Shown here piece by piece: positions 32,057 through 41,466 of a DNA stretch of 64,000 nt. Numbering within the stretch: position 1 is the first letter of the stretch; each line of letters opens with the position of its first letter. The translations under genes were made by a program, and so were the position numbers. The stretch is taken from positions 1 through 64,000 of the forward strand of contig NZ_BOSL01000017.1 in NCBI RefSeq assembly GCF_018403325.1, in the 5' to 3' direction. Below the pieces are notes generated by a model. The model saw nothing but the letters and a program-made list of their open reading frames with translations. It ran no database searches and was not told the DNA's origin. Origin of the DNA: Paenibacillus vini. Its GTDB lineage: Bacteria > Bacillota > Bacilli > Paenibacillales > Paenibacillaceae.

Positions 32057-32126
32057 ATCGGTTTCCTTTCGGTTGTTTCCGGGAACCGCAAGCCAATCCC
32101 CGTTATTTTATTCTATTGTAACTTGT

Positions 32127-32624
32127 TTACTTGAGCGGTTCCATTCCTGCTTCAATCCAGGAATCATAAGTTTGTCCGTATACTTCCGGGATACGAAGTC
32201 CCGCTTGTCTCATAAGAACCGTCATCTGTCCCCGATGATGAGCCTGATGCATTAGCGTAAACCGTAAAGTTACCCCGTTCGCCCAACTTTCTCCCATCAT
32301 ATCTACGGTTTCCAGCAGACTATCGTCGCTCCACTGAGTCTTCACCGCTTCAAGGAGTGCCCGGCTGATCCTGCCGTATTCCTCCGCAATCACTGCCGCC
32401 GAAGCAGGAACTTCCTTTCCGCCCGCCGGTCCGTCAAAAACCAGACCGCATCCTGTCATATAGTGCGGAGAAAGAACCAGATGCCAGGCGATATCCCCAA
32501 GCGTCCTCCGGCCGGGAATCACTTCCCTGGACAGCGAATCGTCCGTGAGCGCCCCCATTACCTTTTCCGTTAGCTTAAGCTCCTCTTCCCATTCCTTTGC
32601 AAAGTCATTGATTTTCACGAACAT
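32127..32624 (-). CDS. DinB-family protein
   Basis: About 165 residues from one of three consecutive ATGs (32630-32624) behind GGAGGA; a longer frame reaches 32681. A four-helix bundle is suggested by the pattern. The metal-binding histidines typical of DinB proteins are visible in GDIAWHLVLSPHYMTG (about 50-60) and in LMHQAHHRGQMTVLMRQAG near the C-terminus. Family members include thiol-dependent transferases. The substrate is unknown. Confidence 0.85.
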   Translation of the reverse strand: MFVKINDFAKEWEEELKLTEKVMGALTDDSLSREVIPGRRTLGDIAWHLVLSPHYMTGCGLVFDGPAGGKEVPASAAVIAEEYGRISRALLEAVKTQWSDDSLLETVDMMGESWANGVTLRFTLMHQAHHRGQMTVLMRQAGLRIPEVYGQTYDSWIEAGMEPLK

Positions 32625-32668
32625 CATCATTCCTCCATTAGTTAAGGGATCTTTTACAAACCGAGTAT

Positions 32669-32706
32669 ATAAAAAAATCACTGACAGATTCGGTCAGTGA
32701 TTTTTA
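32669..32706. terminator. Bidirectional hairpin upstream of the DinB gene
   Basis: AAAAATCACTGAC and GTCAGTGATTTTT are perfect arms around AGATTCG, with A/T runs on both sides. It insulates the DinB gene from the LPMO gene. Confidence 0.75.
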
Positions 32707-32749
32707 AAGTAATTAAAAAATTATTATTAAGTTACAATCAGAAGCTACA

Positions 32750-32799
32750 AAAAGAAGCTGTACTCCAGTAGTTACCCTACTGAAGCACAGCTCCACTCA
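32750..32799 (-). terminator. Terminator of the LPMO gene
   Basis: On the minus strand AGCTGT-x-CT-x-CAGTAG pairs with CTACTGGAG-x-ACAGCT around GGTAA, followed by TCTTTTTG. Confidence 0.7.
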
Positions 32800-32840
32800 A
32801 TCAATATATTGTTCTAAAGCAGATGTTTATATCATATCTA

Positions 32841-34190
32841 TTATTTCAACAACCAGAGGGCTGGCACATTGGAAGGTTCCCAGCCTGTCAGTGAGGTATG
32901 GCTCTGGCGGCATTCATAGGTGTTTCCGTTGTAGCTTACGAGCGTCCCGGCGGTGTAAGCTACATTCGGCGCCCAAGGCTGCGCGGCAGGTGGTGCTGCC
33001 GTCGTGGCGCTCACGGAATTGCTGGCCGCCGATTCGTTTCCGGTTGCGTCTATGGCACGAACCGTAAAGGTGTACGACGTGCTGGCACTCAGGCCGGAAA
33101 CGGTGTATTCGGTCGTCGTACCGGATACGGTTCCAGCAAGCGTTGTGCCGCGGTAGATTTTATAACCGGTTACCCCAACGTTGTCAGTGGATGGATTCCA
33201 CATGAGCGTAACGCTGGAAGAAGTGGGAGTGCCCATGACATGCAGATTGCCTGGAGCAGTAGGCGCCTGCGTATCATTTACAACCTGGCTTGTCGTAACG
33301 TTCACGGTATTGCTGGCAGCGGACAAATTGCCCGCAGCATCCACTGCCTTCACCTGGAAGGAGTAAGCCGTATTTGCCGTCAAACCGGTTACATTATAGT
33401 TCAAAGTCGATCCAGAGACCGCTGCAATTTGATTAGTTCCATTGTAAATACGATAACCCGTCACCCCCACGTTGTCCGAGGAGGCATTCCAGGATAAATT
33501 AACGCTGGTTGAAGTAACTCCGGAGAATGCGAGGGAAGATGGAGCAGTTGGCGCTTGCGTATCCACCGGATTGCTTCCGCCAAAATTAACATCGATTACA
33601 TTGTAGAAAGCATTGGCCGTGTCTGCGATTTCCCAAACCGCCAGAATGACATGATAACCGGTACGAGCCGGTACATTACAAGTATCGGAGTACGTAAACG
33701 GAGGCCGTACGCCGCCGTAATCCACGGAGCAGAACGGTGTCAGATCAAAAGAATCCCGAGTCAACGGGGCATCCGGGTTCCAATTGGGTTTGGTAATATA
33801 ATATTTCCAGCTAGACGTTGCATGGGCCGCGGTCAACGTCCAGTGGAACGTATTCGTCCCCGAAGACATATTGACTTTCGTCCAGCGGTTAGCCGATTGC
33901 TCATCCAGTTTCGGGAAGATGCCGCCCGCACTGGCGATTTTGCCGTCAGCCGGTCCTGCAGCAGGGAATCCCTTCGGCGCTTCCAAGCTATGAGGTTCAT
34001 AGACTACCGCACCGCAGTCCGTATTCTGACCAAGTTTGCAGAGATAACCCCGGCTACCCGGTGAATCTATATATCCGTGAGCAGAAGCTTTTTCAGCTAA
34101 CAGGAACATACAAAAAACAGCAATCAACATAATCCCGAAAGAAGTAAGCGCCTTCAATAACAAAGAATTCGATAAACGAATAGAAGTCAT
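32841..34190 (-). CDS. Secreted chitin-active lytic polysaccharide monooxygenase (AA10)
   Basis: 449 residues from the ATG at 34190 (ATAAGGAGGTATTTGATA). A signal peptide of about 37 residues ends ASA, leaving His38 as the new N-terminus ([10 protein letters not shown]). This His and that in [19 protein letters not shown] form the copper brace. The catalytic domain ends near VIDVNFGG. Two fibronectin type III domains follow (each with APTAP-x-x-L and S-V-x-L-x-W), then a C-terminal CBM5/12 chitin-binding module ([19 protein letters not shown]). It oxidatively cleaves chitin outside the cell. Confidence 0.95.
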   Translation of the reverse strand: MTSIRLSNSLLLKALTSFGIMLIAVFCMFLLAEKASAHGYIDSPGSRGYLCKLGQNTDCGAVVYEPHSLEAPKGFPAAGPADGKIASAGGIFPKLDEQSANRWTKVNMSSGTNTFHWTLTAAHATSSWKYYITKPNWNPDAPLTRDSFDLTPFCSVDYGGVRPPFTYSDTCNVPARTGYHVILAVWEIADTANAFYNVIDVNFGGSNPVDTQAPTAPSSLAFSGVTSTSVNLSWNASSDNVGVTGYRIYNGTNQIAAVSGSTLNYNVTGLTANTAYSFQVKAVDAAGNLSAASNTVNVTTSQVVNDTQAPTAPGNLHVMGTPTSSSVTLMWNPSTDNVGVTGYKIYRGTTLAGTVSGTTTEYTVSGLSASTSYTFTVRAIDATGNESAASNSVSATTAAPPAAQPWAPNVAYTAGTLVSYNGNTYECRQSHTSLTGWEPSNVPALWLLK

Positions 34191-34708
34191 TATCAAATAC
34201 CTCCTTATAATTTGGACATGTCTTATCATTTTAAAGCGCTGTATAGTTATACTTTCCTGTCGCTCTTAACGACCAAACGCCTTCCCCCTCCCGTCTCTGA
34301 ATTAGCCGTTATGAAAAAATCTCAGGCAAACTCGATGGCCGCGCACTCCCTTCTAAGCAAATTTATATAAACCTTGATAGGTTTATATACAACATGACAA
34401 AGATACCGTGGATGATTGCTGGAAATAGGGTAAGAAAATAGAGAAGAAGCTGAATCGGAAGCAAATAGACAAAACCGGAGATTCTATAAAAAGAGGAAGA
34501 AAAAAGTAAATATTGTATTCTTGTCCAATTATAACGCTAGTTATGAACTTTGTGTGAACTATCGTTGAAAAACGGTGATTTTTAACAAAAATTGTAGTTA
34601 TTTATAATTTTTCTCACTTTAACTTATTTATATTTGTCTCACAAATGTAAAATAAGCCCCGAACAGAGTCCGGAGCTTAGGGTAGAAAGATATTTTATTC
34701 GTCGTTCA
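34191..34708. other. Gap upstream of the LPMO gene
   Basis: AT-rich, with no gene. It should hold the LPMO promoter; I cannot single out a convincing -35/-10 pair. The right end (34650-34681) is the terminator of the patatin gene. Confidence 0.5.
34650..34681 (-). terminator. Terminator of the patatin-like gene
   Basis: On the minus strand AAGC-T-CCG pairs with CGG-G-GCTT around ACTCTGTT and is followed by ATTTTAC. Confidence 0.6.
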
Positions 34709-35548
34709 CTAGATCTCAAACAGCCTCCGGATGTCCTCGATTCGCCCGTTCGCCAATTCGTAGCCCTGTTGACAGGTCTCCCTCAGTTTGCCGATATCCT
34801 TTTCGAAGCTGTCTAAAGGTGTCTCGGGACGAAGAATAATCGCCCGCCCCTCTCGTTCAAGCTGTTCACAAAACGCCACCGTTTCATTGTAGCGCTCATG
34901 CCTCGTAAGCAGTACTTCCTCCAGGTTCGGATACTTGCGGCGAAGAAGACGAGCCACGTGCGTATTTCGTTTGCTGAACGATTTTCTGTACCCCTTAGGT
35001 TGCGTCAACACAATCAAATGTTTATCATTTCCGTCTGCGATGGCCTTGCGGATGGGTATAGGGTCGCTCAACCCGCCGTCATAATACTTTTGACCATTCA
35101 GCTCGATCGCCGGAAATACAAGCGGTATGGCACAAGTGGCCCTAAGCATAGTCCATCGCTCGTCCGCTTCCATTCCATCCATATATTCCGCCATTCCCGT
35201 ATGTGCATTCGTAACACCGACCAGAAGTCTGCCTGTATAATTACGATAGGTTAATGTATCAAACGGAATCAGCTTGGCTGGAATTTCTCCGAATACAAAA
35301 TCAAGTCCGAACAAGCTGCGGCTCTTCAAAAAGTTTCGATAACCTATGTACCTGCGATCATGACGATACTTCTCCATAATTTCAAGATTTCTCCGCTTTT
35401 GCTTCGAAATATAGGAAATCCCGTTGCTGATTCCGGCGGACACTCCGATACAGTACGGGAACATTAGATCATGATCCAGAAGCGCATCCATGACCCCGGC
35501 ACTGAAAATAGGACGGAGGGTTCCCCCTTCCAATACTAAACTAGGCAC
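34709..35548 (-). CDS. Patatin-like phospholipase (YjjU type)
   Basis: 279 residues. The catalytic dyad is Ser37 in GVSAG and Asp157 in YYDGGLSDP. The oxyanion region is LEGGTLRPIF, with a Gly-Gly-x-Arg-like element near residues 8-12. The length and the DPIPIRKAI segment fit the YjjU subgroup of serine esterases. No signal peptide, so it acts inside the cell, probably on lysolipids or acyl esters. Confidence 0.9.
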   Translation of the reverse strand: MPSLVLEGGTLRPIFSAGVMDALLDHDLMFPYCIGVSAGISNGISYISKQKRRNLEIMEKYRHDRRYIGYRNFLKSRSLFGLDFVFGEIPAKLIPFDTLTYRNYTGRLLVGVTNAHTGMAEYMDGMEADERWTMLRATCAIPLVFPAIELNGQKYYDGGLSDPIPIRKAIADGNDKHLIVLTQPKGYRKSFSKRNTHVARLLRRKYPNLEEVLLTRHERYNETVAFCEQLEREGRAIILRPETPLDSFEKDIGKLRETCQQGYELANGRIEDIRRLFEI

Positions 35549-35682
35549 TTAAATCCTCCTTATTGCGCAAATGCTGAAGAGCGACTTTTTGAACTCACAC
35601 TTAAAATAAAATCATCTTACTAAATCATAGTCCAAGGAGATAAATATGTAAATAACTGCTAGAATCCCGATAAATTAGAAAG

Positions 35683-35713
35683 AACCCTGCCGCGGCAGAG
35701 TCCTTGGGTTCAT
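35683..35713 (-). terminator. Terminator of the YjcZ-like gene
   Basis: On the minus strand GAACCC pairs with GGGTTC, with an inner CTGCCGCGGCAG palindrome, followed by TTTCT. Confidence 0.65.
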
Positions 35714-35731
35714 GTTGAACTCAGATCGTAT

Positions 35732-35848
35732 TTACACGAAGGTTCTAGATACAATAACCAAGAGGATGAACAATACCAAAATAACGCCGGTAGAAGTCCA
35801 GATTCCGCCTACGTATCCGCCCTGATTTCCGTTATCGCAGCCCGACAT
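35732..35848 (-). CDS. YjcZ-family sporulation-type small protein
   Basis: 38 residues: a Gly/Asn/Gln-rich head (MSGCDNGNQGGYVGG) followed by a single membrane helix (VILVLFILLVIV). This is the pattern of the YjcZ/YlaM-type small proteins made during sporulation in Bacillales. It has a strong AGGGAGGGAAAGCC in front of the ATG at 35848 and its own terminator. Confidence 0.85.
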   Translation of the reverse strand: MSGCDNGNQGGYVGGIWTSTGVILVLFILLVIVSRTFV

Positions 35849-36051
35849 GGCTTTCCCTCCCTTTTTTAATATACGGTATCATATTATGTCCTCCGAACTG
35901 AGGAAACGGCATAAGCATAGTTCCAATAAAAATAATGCCGCTTAGCAGAGGTACCTTACTTCTTCACGCGCCTATATTTTAAAAGTAGCCTATTCAAGTC
36001 ATATCCGGCCCGCATATCATAAATAAAGACGATTTGAAGCAGGTGGTACGT

Positions 36052-36258
36052 TTGCCCAACAGAGGAAGACCGTTAAATAAAAATAGAAATAAGAACCGCG
36101 GCAACAGCAGCAGCAATATCATCAGTGACGAAATTACTTCGGATGATTTGGCGATTATCGGGGCAGGATTGGCTGTCCTGGGAGATCTGTTTGCTTTTTT
36201 ATCACTGATCAAGGTTCAACAAGAAGAAAAAGATGCGGCAGCCGGAAAAGAGAAATAA
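36052..36258 (+). CDS. Small basic-to-hydrophobic protein, unknown
   Basis: About 68 residues from a TTG at 36052 behind AGGTGGTACG (an in-frame TTG at 36034 is an alternative). An Arg/Asn-rich head (RPLNKNRNKNRGNSSS) is followed by a hydrophobic segment (LAIIGAGLAVLGDLFAFLSL) and a charged tail. Small proteins of this shape are common in Paenibacillus and Bacillus, often linked to sporulation. The family is not recognised. Confidence 0.6.
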   Translation: MPNRGRPLNKNRNKNRGNSSSNIISDEITSDDLAIIGAGLAVLGDLFAFLSLIKVQQEEKDAAAGKEK

Positions 36259-36292
36259 AAAAGCGTGGGGACTCTCATCCCGACGCTTTTTC
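36258..36292. terminator. Bidirectional terminator
   Basis: AAAAAGCGT-x-GGGA and TCCC-x-ACGCTTTTT form a stem around CTCTCA. It serves the small gene on the plus strand and the DedA gene on the minus strand. Confidence 0.8.
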
Positions 36293-36933
36293 TATCCGAG
36301 CTCCTTTTTCGGGCCGGCATGCTTTAGCCGCCATTTTTTCCATCTGCGCCATCTCAAGTACAGGAGTCCGATCAGAAGCACTCCCAACCCGCTGAAGAAA
36401 TAAACCAGGTACTTCTCCACCAACAGGATGACATGCTGCCATTGCTCTCCAAATATGTAGCCGATACCGACAAAGACGACAACCCATAGGGCCGCTCCCG
36501 GATATGCATACAGCGCAAAAGTACGGAAAGGCACCTGAATGATGCCGACGAAATAGCCAAAGAACTGTCTGACCCCCGGAATAAAGAAGCTGATCAGCAG
36601 CATCCTGTTCCCGTATTTGTCATAGGTCTTCCTCGTTTTCTCAAGATGGGAAGGCTTCAGGAAAAACCACTTGCCGTAACGCTGAACCAGCGGCGCCCCT
36701 ACATGATGTCCAATGAGGTAGGTAATAGTAATGCCGATCACGGAGCCCGCGAACGCGACTAATATTGCGGGAAATAAAGAAAGAACCCCTTTATAGGCCA
36801 GATATCCCGTATATGTTAAGGTAGTCTGCCCCGGAGGCAGGGGCAATGCAATAAAATCCACAGGAAGTCCAAGCAGTAATACGAAGTATCCGTATTCCCG
36901 GAACATCCCTTCAATCCATTCCAGCAGGTTCAT
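36292..36933 (-). CDS. DedA-family membrane protein
   Basis: 213 residues of the SNARE-associated (DedA/VTT) family, several members of which flip undecaprenyl or other phospholipids. Visible signatures are FAGSVIGITITYLIGHHVGA (about residues 60-80), then the F-x-x-R-x-x-P-x-x-R motif in the form ISFFIPGVRQFFGYFVGIIQ (about 115-135), and four to five membrane segments. The C-terminus is basic. Confidence 0.9.
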   Translation of the reverse strand: MNLLEWIEGMFREYGYFVLLLGLPVDFIALPLPPGQTTLTYTGYLAYKGVLSLFPAILVAFAGSVIGITITYLIGHHVGAPLVQRYGKWFFLKPSHLEKTRKTYDKYGNRMLLISFFIPGVRQFFGYFVGIIQVPFRTFALYAYPGAALWVVVFVGIGYIFGEQWQHVILLVEKYLVYFFSGLGVLLIGLLYLRWRRWKKWRLKHAGPKKELG

Positions 36934-37061
36934 ATTTAGGTTGTCTCCTCTTTCTCTGTTCCAAAGGCCCTTTCCGGAACACGCCGCCGGATCGTTCGTT
37001 ATTAGTATGAACGGCGAAGCGAGATTTCAAAATAGACTCCGGTCGTAATCTTTCCCGGACT

Positions 37062-37601
37062 TTAGTCCGAATTGGACAACCTGTCCTTCATTTGCTCTTC
37101 CATCGCTGAGATCAATTCTTTTTCCTTCTCCAGCATGTTCTGCGTATAAAAATACAATTCAGGCGAATACATCAAGTATTTGCTGTCCCCGACCGAAAGA
37201 GACAATTTTTCCAGCCGGCTCATCCGGTCCTGTATCATCTGCATACGGTATTCAAACAATCTGGTGCGGGTTTGCTCATTCAGAAGATTGTAATATGCCA
37301 GGCGGATACTCCATTCATCATCCACTTCGATCATTTCCGGCGTAAAGCAGTTAATTTTATCGTAAAAGTCCTTGCGGCCTTTTTCGGTAATGGCATAGAC
37401 ATGCCGGTTCGGTCTGCCTTCCTGTTCTTCCATCGTTTTGCTGACCATACCCTGCTCTTCAAACCGCCTTAATTTCGGGTAAAGCGAATTGTTATTGATG
37501 ATTTTTTTATTATTCATGACAAATACGATATTTTTCTTAATCTCATAACCATGCTTAGGCCCCTGCATTAACTGGGCCAATATCAATAACTCGATTTCCA
37601 T
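37062..37601 (-). CDS. PadR-family transcriptional regulator
   Basis: 179 residues. The N-terminal winged helix (LLILAQLMQGPKHGYEIKKN, then NNNSLYPKLRRFEEQGMVSK) with YAITEKGRKDFYDKI is classical PadR, followed by the C-terminal dimerisation helices. It is divergent from the dienoyl-reductase-like gene at 37808. A perfect palindrome lies between them, so it may control that gene and itself. Confidence 0.9.
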   Translation of the reverse strand: MEIELLILAQLMQGPKHGYEIKKNIVFVMNNKKIINNNSLYPKLRRFEEQGMVSKTMEEQEGRPNRHVYAITEKGRKDFYDKINCFTPEMIEVDDEWSIRLAYYNLLNEQTRTRLFEYRMQMIQDRMSRLEKLSLSVGDSKYLMYSPELYFYTQNMLEKEKELISAMEEQMKDRLSNSD

Positions 37602-37710
37602 GCAAATCCTCCGAACCCTCGAATCAATTACATCGTTTCATATCCCTTTATTTTACTCTATTCGCCATAACGTGCCAATCACTTGTTTATAGGAGGATTT
37701 TCACATTAGT

Positions 37711-37726
37711 TGTGATACTTTTCACA
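37711..37726. promoter_or_regulatory. CRP/FNR- or Rex-type site TGTGA-N6-TCACA
   Basis: TGTGATACTTTTCACA matches the FNR/CRP consensus exactly (TGTGA-N6-TCACA) and also most of a Rex box (TTGTGA-N6-TCACAA). Its centre (37718.5) is about 42 bases upstream of the start site predicted from the TATAAT at 37749-37754, the position of a class II activator. Confidence 0.65.
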
Positions 37727-37748
37727 TATTTGTCTTCTACTCCATTTT

Positions 37749-37770
37749 ATAATTAGGTTAAATTAACCTA
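37749..37770 (+). promoter_or_regulatory. -10 element and overlapping 17-bp palindromic operator
   Basis: TATAAT (37749-37754) runs into TAGGTTAAATTAACCTA (37754-37770), a perfect palindrome with a central A. A protein bound here would cover the start site of the 37808 gene. The divergent PadR protein is the natural candidate. No good -35 is present, consistent with activator dependence. Confidence 0.65.
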
Positions 37771-37807
37771 TGTTATATCATTCTTAATCTCGAGAGGAAG
37801 ATGCAGC

Positions 37808-39733
37808 ATGGCATTTCCAAATTTGTTCAGTCCGCATAAGATCGGAAGTATGGAGTTGAAGAACCGCATTATTCTGCCTGCCATGGGTACCAAAATGAAT
37901 GAACCCGGCGGCTTCGTGAGCCAGCGGCTGATCGATTACCATGTGGCCCGCGCCAAAGGCGGATGCGGCTTGAACACCGTAGAAGTTACCACCGTGCATC
38001 CGACGGCTTTCACAGAAGATTCGCCGGCGCTGTTTGACGATAAATTTATCCCTGGCATGAAAAAATTAGCCGACAGTATACGCGAAGCTGGCGGTAAGAG
38101 CTGTCTGCAACTATGGCATGGCGGAAAAGTCGCCTACAATCCGAACCAGGTCTCCTCATCTCCGATCGCGTTCGAGGGCGTTGCCATCGTACCGAGAGAA
38201 CTCGAAACTGCGGAAATCCCGGAAATGGTTCAAGCCTATGCGGACACCGCGGCCCGTGCCAAGCAAGCGGGATTTGACAGCGTAGAATTCCATGCTGGAC
38301 ACGGATATTTGCCTCAGCAATTTTTGAGCCCTGCCATGAATTTCAGGCAGGATGAATACGGCGGCTCCTGGGAGAACCGTACCCGATTCCCGCTGGAATG
38401 CATTCGAGCCATTCGCCGGGCGGTCGGCCCGGACTTTCCGATTCTGATGCGCATCTCCGCTATTGAGGATTTGCCGGGCGGACTGACGCTGGAAGATATG
38501 AAGGCATTTTCTGTGCTCGCAGAGCAGGCCGGGATCGACGCGATTAACGTTTCGCGCGGAGTTCCTTCCGGGGCCGCGATCAAATATGAAGTGCCTCCGA
38601 TCGATCTGCCGGTAGGCTTTAACGTTGATAATGCGACCCAGATCAAATCGGTGGTCGGCATTCCCGTCATTGCCGTAGGCCGCATCAACGATCCTGCGGT
38701 CGCCGACCGGATCATCGCCGCAGGGCTGGCCGACTTTGTCGCTATCGGCCGGGCGCAGCTTGCCGACCCGGAATTCTGCGCGAAGTCGGAAAGCGGCCGC
38801 GAAGCCGAGATCATCAAGTGTGTCGGCTGCGACCAAGGCTGCTTCGACGGGTTCGTCAACCCGAACGTGCCGTTTATCAGCTGCATGTTCAACCCCGCCA
38901 CCGGCCGGGAAAGCGAATATGAGCTTGTACCGGCCGAGCGGCCGAAACGGGTCCTCATCGCCGGAGGAGGACCGGCCGGGCTGGAAGCGGCCGTAACATT
39001 GAAGCGGCGCGGACATGAGCCGATCCTTTGCGAGAAGAGCCATATGCTCGGCGGACAGCTGTATATCGCCGGCGCGGCTCCGCGCAAAGAAGAGATGGCC
39101 GGTGCGGCGCTCGGCATGGGCGAGGCTGCGAAGCGGGCTGGCGTAGAGATCCGTCTGGACACGGAGGTCACGCCGGAATTGATCCGGGAGATTCAACCGG
39201 ATGAAGTGATCCTCGCCATCGGCTCAACACCGGTCATCCCTCCTGTGAAAGGTGTGGACCGCGGACATGTCGTAGGCTCGCATGATGTCCTTTGGGGCAC
39301 GGTACGCCCGGTAGGCAACATCGTCATCATCGGCGGCGGCCTCGTCGGCCTTGAAGTCGCCGAGCTGCTCGTCGAGCGCGGCCAGAAGGTGACCGTGGTT
39401 GAAATGCAAAACGAGGTGGCCGCGGATCTTGGACTGCTTCGCAAAATATGCGTGATGGAAAGTCTTTACGGCCACGGTGTACAGCTTATGACGAACACCA
39501 ATTGCCTCGCTATTGAACCGGACCGCGTCCTCGTCCTCCAAGGCGAAGAGGAGACATCCATCCCGGCCGATTACGTCGTTCTGGCCGCCGGCTCCCGGGC
39601 CCTGGACAAACAAAAGCTTACCGATTGTCTTGAGGAATGCAGCATCCCTTACCATATCATCGGCGACGCCAAACAGGCCCGCCGTGCCCTCAACGCGGTA
39701 TGGGAAGGCGCCAAAGTGGCACGATCCATCTAA
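37808..39733 (+). CDS. 2,4-dienoyl-CoA reductase-like NADH:flavin oxidoreductase
   Basis: 641 residues with the FadH layout. An N-terminal old-yellow-enzyme barrel starts FPNLFSPHKIGSMELKNRII, with catalytic-region HAGHGYLPQQFLSP near residues 155-175. Cysteines for a 4Fe-4S cluster follow (CVGCDQGC plus a later C, about 337-360), and then a FAD/NAD(P)-binding half (VLIAGGGPAGLEAA, about 380; VIIGGGLVGLEVAE, about 505). It reduces an unsaturated substrate through FMN, 4Fe-4S and FAD. Homologues also act on enoates and bile acids, so the substrate is open. Confidence 0.9.
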   Translation: MAFPNLFSPHKIGSMELKNRIILPAMGTKMNEPGGFVSQRLIDYHVARAKGGCGLNTVEVTTVHPTAFTEDSPALFDDKFIPGMKKLADSIREAGGKSCLQLWHGGKVAYNPNQVSSSPIAFEGVAIVPRELETAEIPEMVQAYADTAARAKQAGFDSVEFHAGHGYLPQQFLSPAMNFRQDEYGGSWENRTRFPLECIRAIRRAVGPDFPILMRISAIEDLPGGLTLEDMKAFSVLAEQAGIDAINVSRGVPSGAAIKYEVPPIDLPVGFNVDNATQIKSVVGIPVIAVGRINDPAVADRIIAAGLADFVAIGRAQLADPEFCAKSESGREAEIIKCVGCDQGCFDGFVNPNVPFISCMFNPATGRESEYELVPAERPKRVLIAGGGPAGLEAAVTLKRRGHEPILCEKSHMLGGQLYIAGAAPRKEEMAGAALGMGEAAKRAGVEIRLDTEVTPELIREIQPDEVILAIGSTPVIPPVKGVDRGHVVGSHDVLWGTVRPVGNIVIIGGGLVGLEVAELLVERGQKVTVVEMQNEVAADLGLLRKICVMESLYGHGVQLMTNTNCLAIEPDRVLVLQGEEETSIPADYVVLAAGSRALDKQKLTDCLEECSIPYHIIGDAKQARRALNAVWEGAKVARSI

Positions 39734-39759
39734 CACTAACACCATCCGAACATACAGCA

Positions 39760-39798
39760 ACCCGGCAGGCACTGAGCCAGCCGGGTTGCTTTTTTTAT
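39760..39798 (+). terminator. Terminator of the dienoyl-reductase-like gene
   Basis: GCAACCCGGC and GCCGGGTTGC pair around AGGCACTGAGCCA, followed by TTTTTTT. Confidence 0.9.
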
Positions 39799-39809
39799 CC
39801 TTTTTCGTA

Positions 39810-40568
39810 TCAGCCGAAACGTCCGGAAATATAATCATCCGTCCGTTTATCCGACGGGTTCGTGAAAATATTGCTCGTATCATCGTATTCAACCACTTCG
39901 CCCATCAGGAAGAACGCCGTTTTCTCCGATACTCGGGCCGCCTGATGCATATTGTGGGTCACGATAATGATGCTATAGTCGCGCTTCAGCTCAGCGATCA
40001 GCTCTTCGATTTTTGCACTCGAGATCGGGTCCAGCGCGGACGCCGGCTCATCCATCAAGATGATGCTCGGACTGACCGCAATCGATCTCGCAATGCAAAG
40101 ACGCTGCTGCTGGCCGCCCGACAGAGAGAGCGCCGAGCGGTTCAGCCTGTCTTTCGTCTCTTCCCACAAAGCAGCCTTCGTTAGCGATTCCTCCACGATC
40201 TGATCCAGCTTCTTCTTATCGCGGATACCATGGTAACGCGGACCAAAGGCAATATTCTCATAAATGGACTTATGAAACGGGTTCGGCCGTTGCCAAACCA
40301 TCCCTATTTTTTGCCGTAGCAGAACCACATCGGTCTTGGGATCGTTGATATTTTCATTCCCGATCCAGATTTCCCCGGTGATCCGGGCGCCTCCGATCAA
40401 ATCATTCATCCGGTTCAAGCTGCGCAAAAAGGTCGATTTCCCGCAGCCTGACGGGCCGATCAAAGCCGTTACCTGCCTGGAGGCAAAGTCGAGAGAGATT
40501 CCTTTGACCGCTTGCTTTTCCCCATAGAACACGCTCAAATCCTTGGTGGACAATTCTATATTTTGCAT
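39810..40568 (-). CDS. pstB: Phosphate ABC transporter ATPase PstB
   Basis: 252 residues. Walker A is GPSGCGKST (about residues 38-46), the ABC signature LSGGQQQR (about 149-156), Walker [14 protein letters not shown] (about 168-180) and the H-loop VTHNMHQA. It powers high-affinity phosphate uptake with PstA and PstC. Last gene of the pstSCAB operon on the minus strand. A second pstB copy lies at 51644-52399 next to phoU. Confidence 0.96.
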   Translation of the reverse strand: MQNIELSTKDLSVFYGEKQAVKGISLDFASRQVTALIGPSGCGKSTFLRSLNRMNDLIGGARITGEIWIGNENINDPKTDVVLLRQKIGMVWQRPNPFHKSIYENIAFGPRYHGIRDKKKLDQIVEESLTKAALWEETKDRLNRSALSLSGGQQQRLCIARSIAVSPSIILMDEPASALDPISSAKIEELIAELKRDYSIIIVTHNMHQAARVSEKTAFFLMGEVVEYDDTSNIFTNPSDKRTDDYISGRFG

Positions 40569-40578
40569 GGGAGTCCTC

Positions 40579-41466
40579 CTATTTCGTAGCCGTAAATTTC
40601 TTGTGCAACAGACGGCCGATCCATCGTGCCAACAGGTTGAACAGCAGCACCATAAGAATCAGCACTGCGGAAGCTCCTGCGGCAATCTCCGGAGCATCCG
40701 GCGCAAGTCCCTCGGAATTGATCTTCCAGATGTGGACGGCCAGCGTCTCCGCAGGACGGAACGGGTTCAGCGGCGACATCGGGCTGAGCGGATTCCAATC
40801 CGAAAAGTCCAGACGCGGACTGCTCATACCTGCCGTAAACAGCAGGGCTGCGGCTTCACCGAACACGCGGCCGGCGGCCAGAATCGTACCGGTCAGAATA
40901 ATCGGCAGAGCGATAGGAAGCATAATGGATTTGATCGTTTTCCATTTGGACAAGCCCAGCGCCAGACTGGCTTCTTTTTGGGCCTGGGGAACGCTTTGCA
41001 TGCCCTGCTCCGTAATCCGCACCATAAGCGGCAGGTTAAATACCGTCAACGCGAGCGCGCCCGAGAACAGCGAAAACCCAAAGCCGAACACATTGACAAA
41101 GACGAGCAAGCCGAACAAGCCGACTACGATCGACGGAAAAGAGGACAGAACCTCAACGATCAAACGGATAAAATCCGTTACTTTTCCCGGCTTGGCGTAT
41201 TCGCTCATATAAATGCCCGCACCTAACCCGAGCGGAACCGTGATAAGCATCGTCAATACTAACAAGAACAAAGAGTTGAATAATTGCGGTCCGATCCCCC
41301 CGCCCTTCTTGATCGTTTCGGGAGGCGAGGTCAGGAAGTCAAAACTGATGTGTCCAATGCCGCGCACGAGAATAAATCCGAGCAAACCGGCCATGATCAG
41401 AACGATGATACCAGCAAAAAATATAATGACTGCGGTAGCGATTTTATCGGCGGTTTTTGCGCTCAT
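40579..41466 (-). CDS. pstA: Phosphate ABC transporter permease PstA
   Basis: 295 residues with six membrane segments and the permease EAA-type loop ([20 protein letters not shown], about residues 190-210). Typical of PstA are [20 protein letters not shown] and [12 protein letters not shown]. It forms the membrane channel with PstC, whose stop it overlaps by 4 bases. Confidence 0.95.
   Translation of the reverse strand: MSAKTADKIATAVIIFFAGIIVLIMAGLLGFILVRGIGHISFDFLTSPPETIKKGGGIGPQLFNSLFLLVLTMLITVPLGLGAGIYMSEYAKPGKVTDFIRLIVEVLSSFPSIVVGLFGLLVFVNVFGFGFSLFSGALALTVFNLPLMVRITEQGMQSVPQAQKEASLALGLSKWKTIKSIMLPIALPIILTGTILAAGRVFGEAAALLFTAGMSSPRLDFSDWNPLSPMSPLNPFRPAETLAVHIWKINSEGLAPDAPEIAAGASAVLILMVLLFNLLARWIGRLLHKKFTATK

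Noticed and set aside
38156-39196. Long antisense frames (346 and 285 codons) opposite the dienoyl-reductase-like gene
   Set aside because: They mirror a clearly real coding sequence in GC-rich DNA and encode no recognisable protein.
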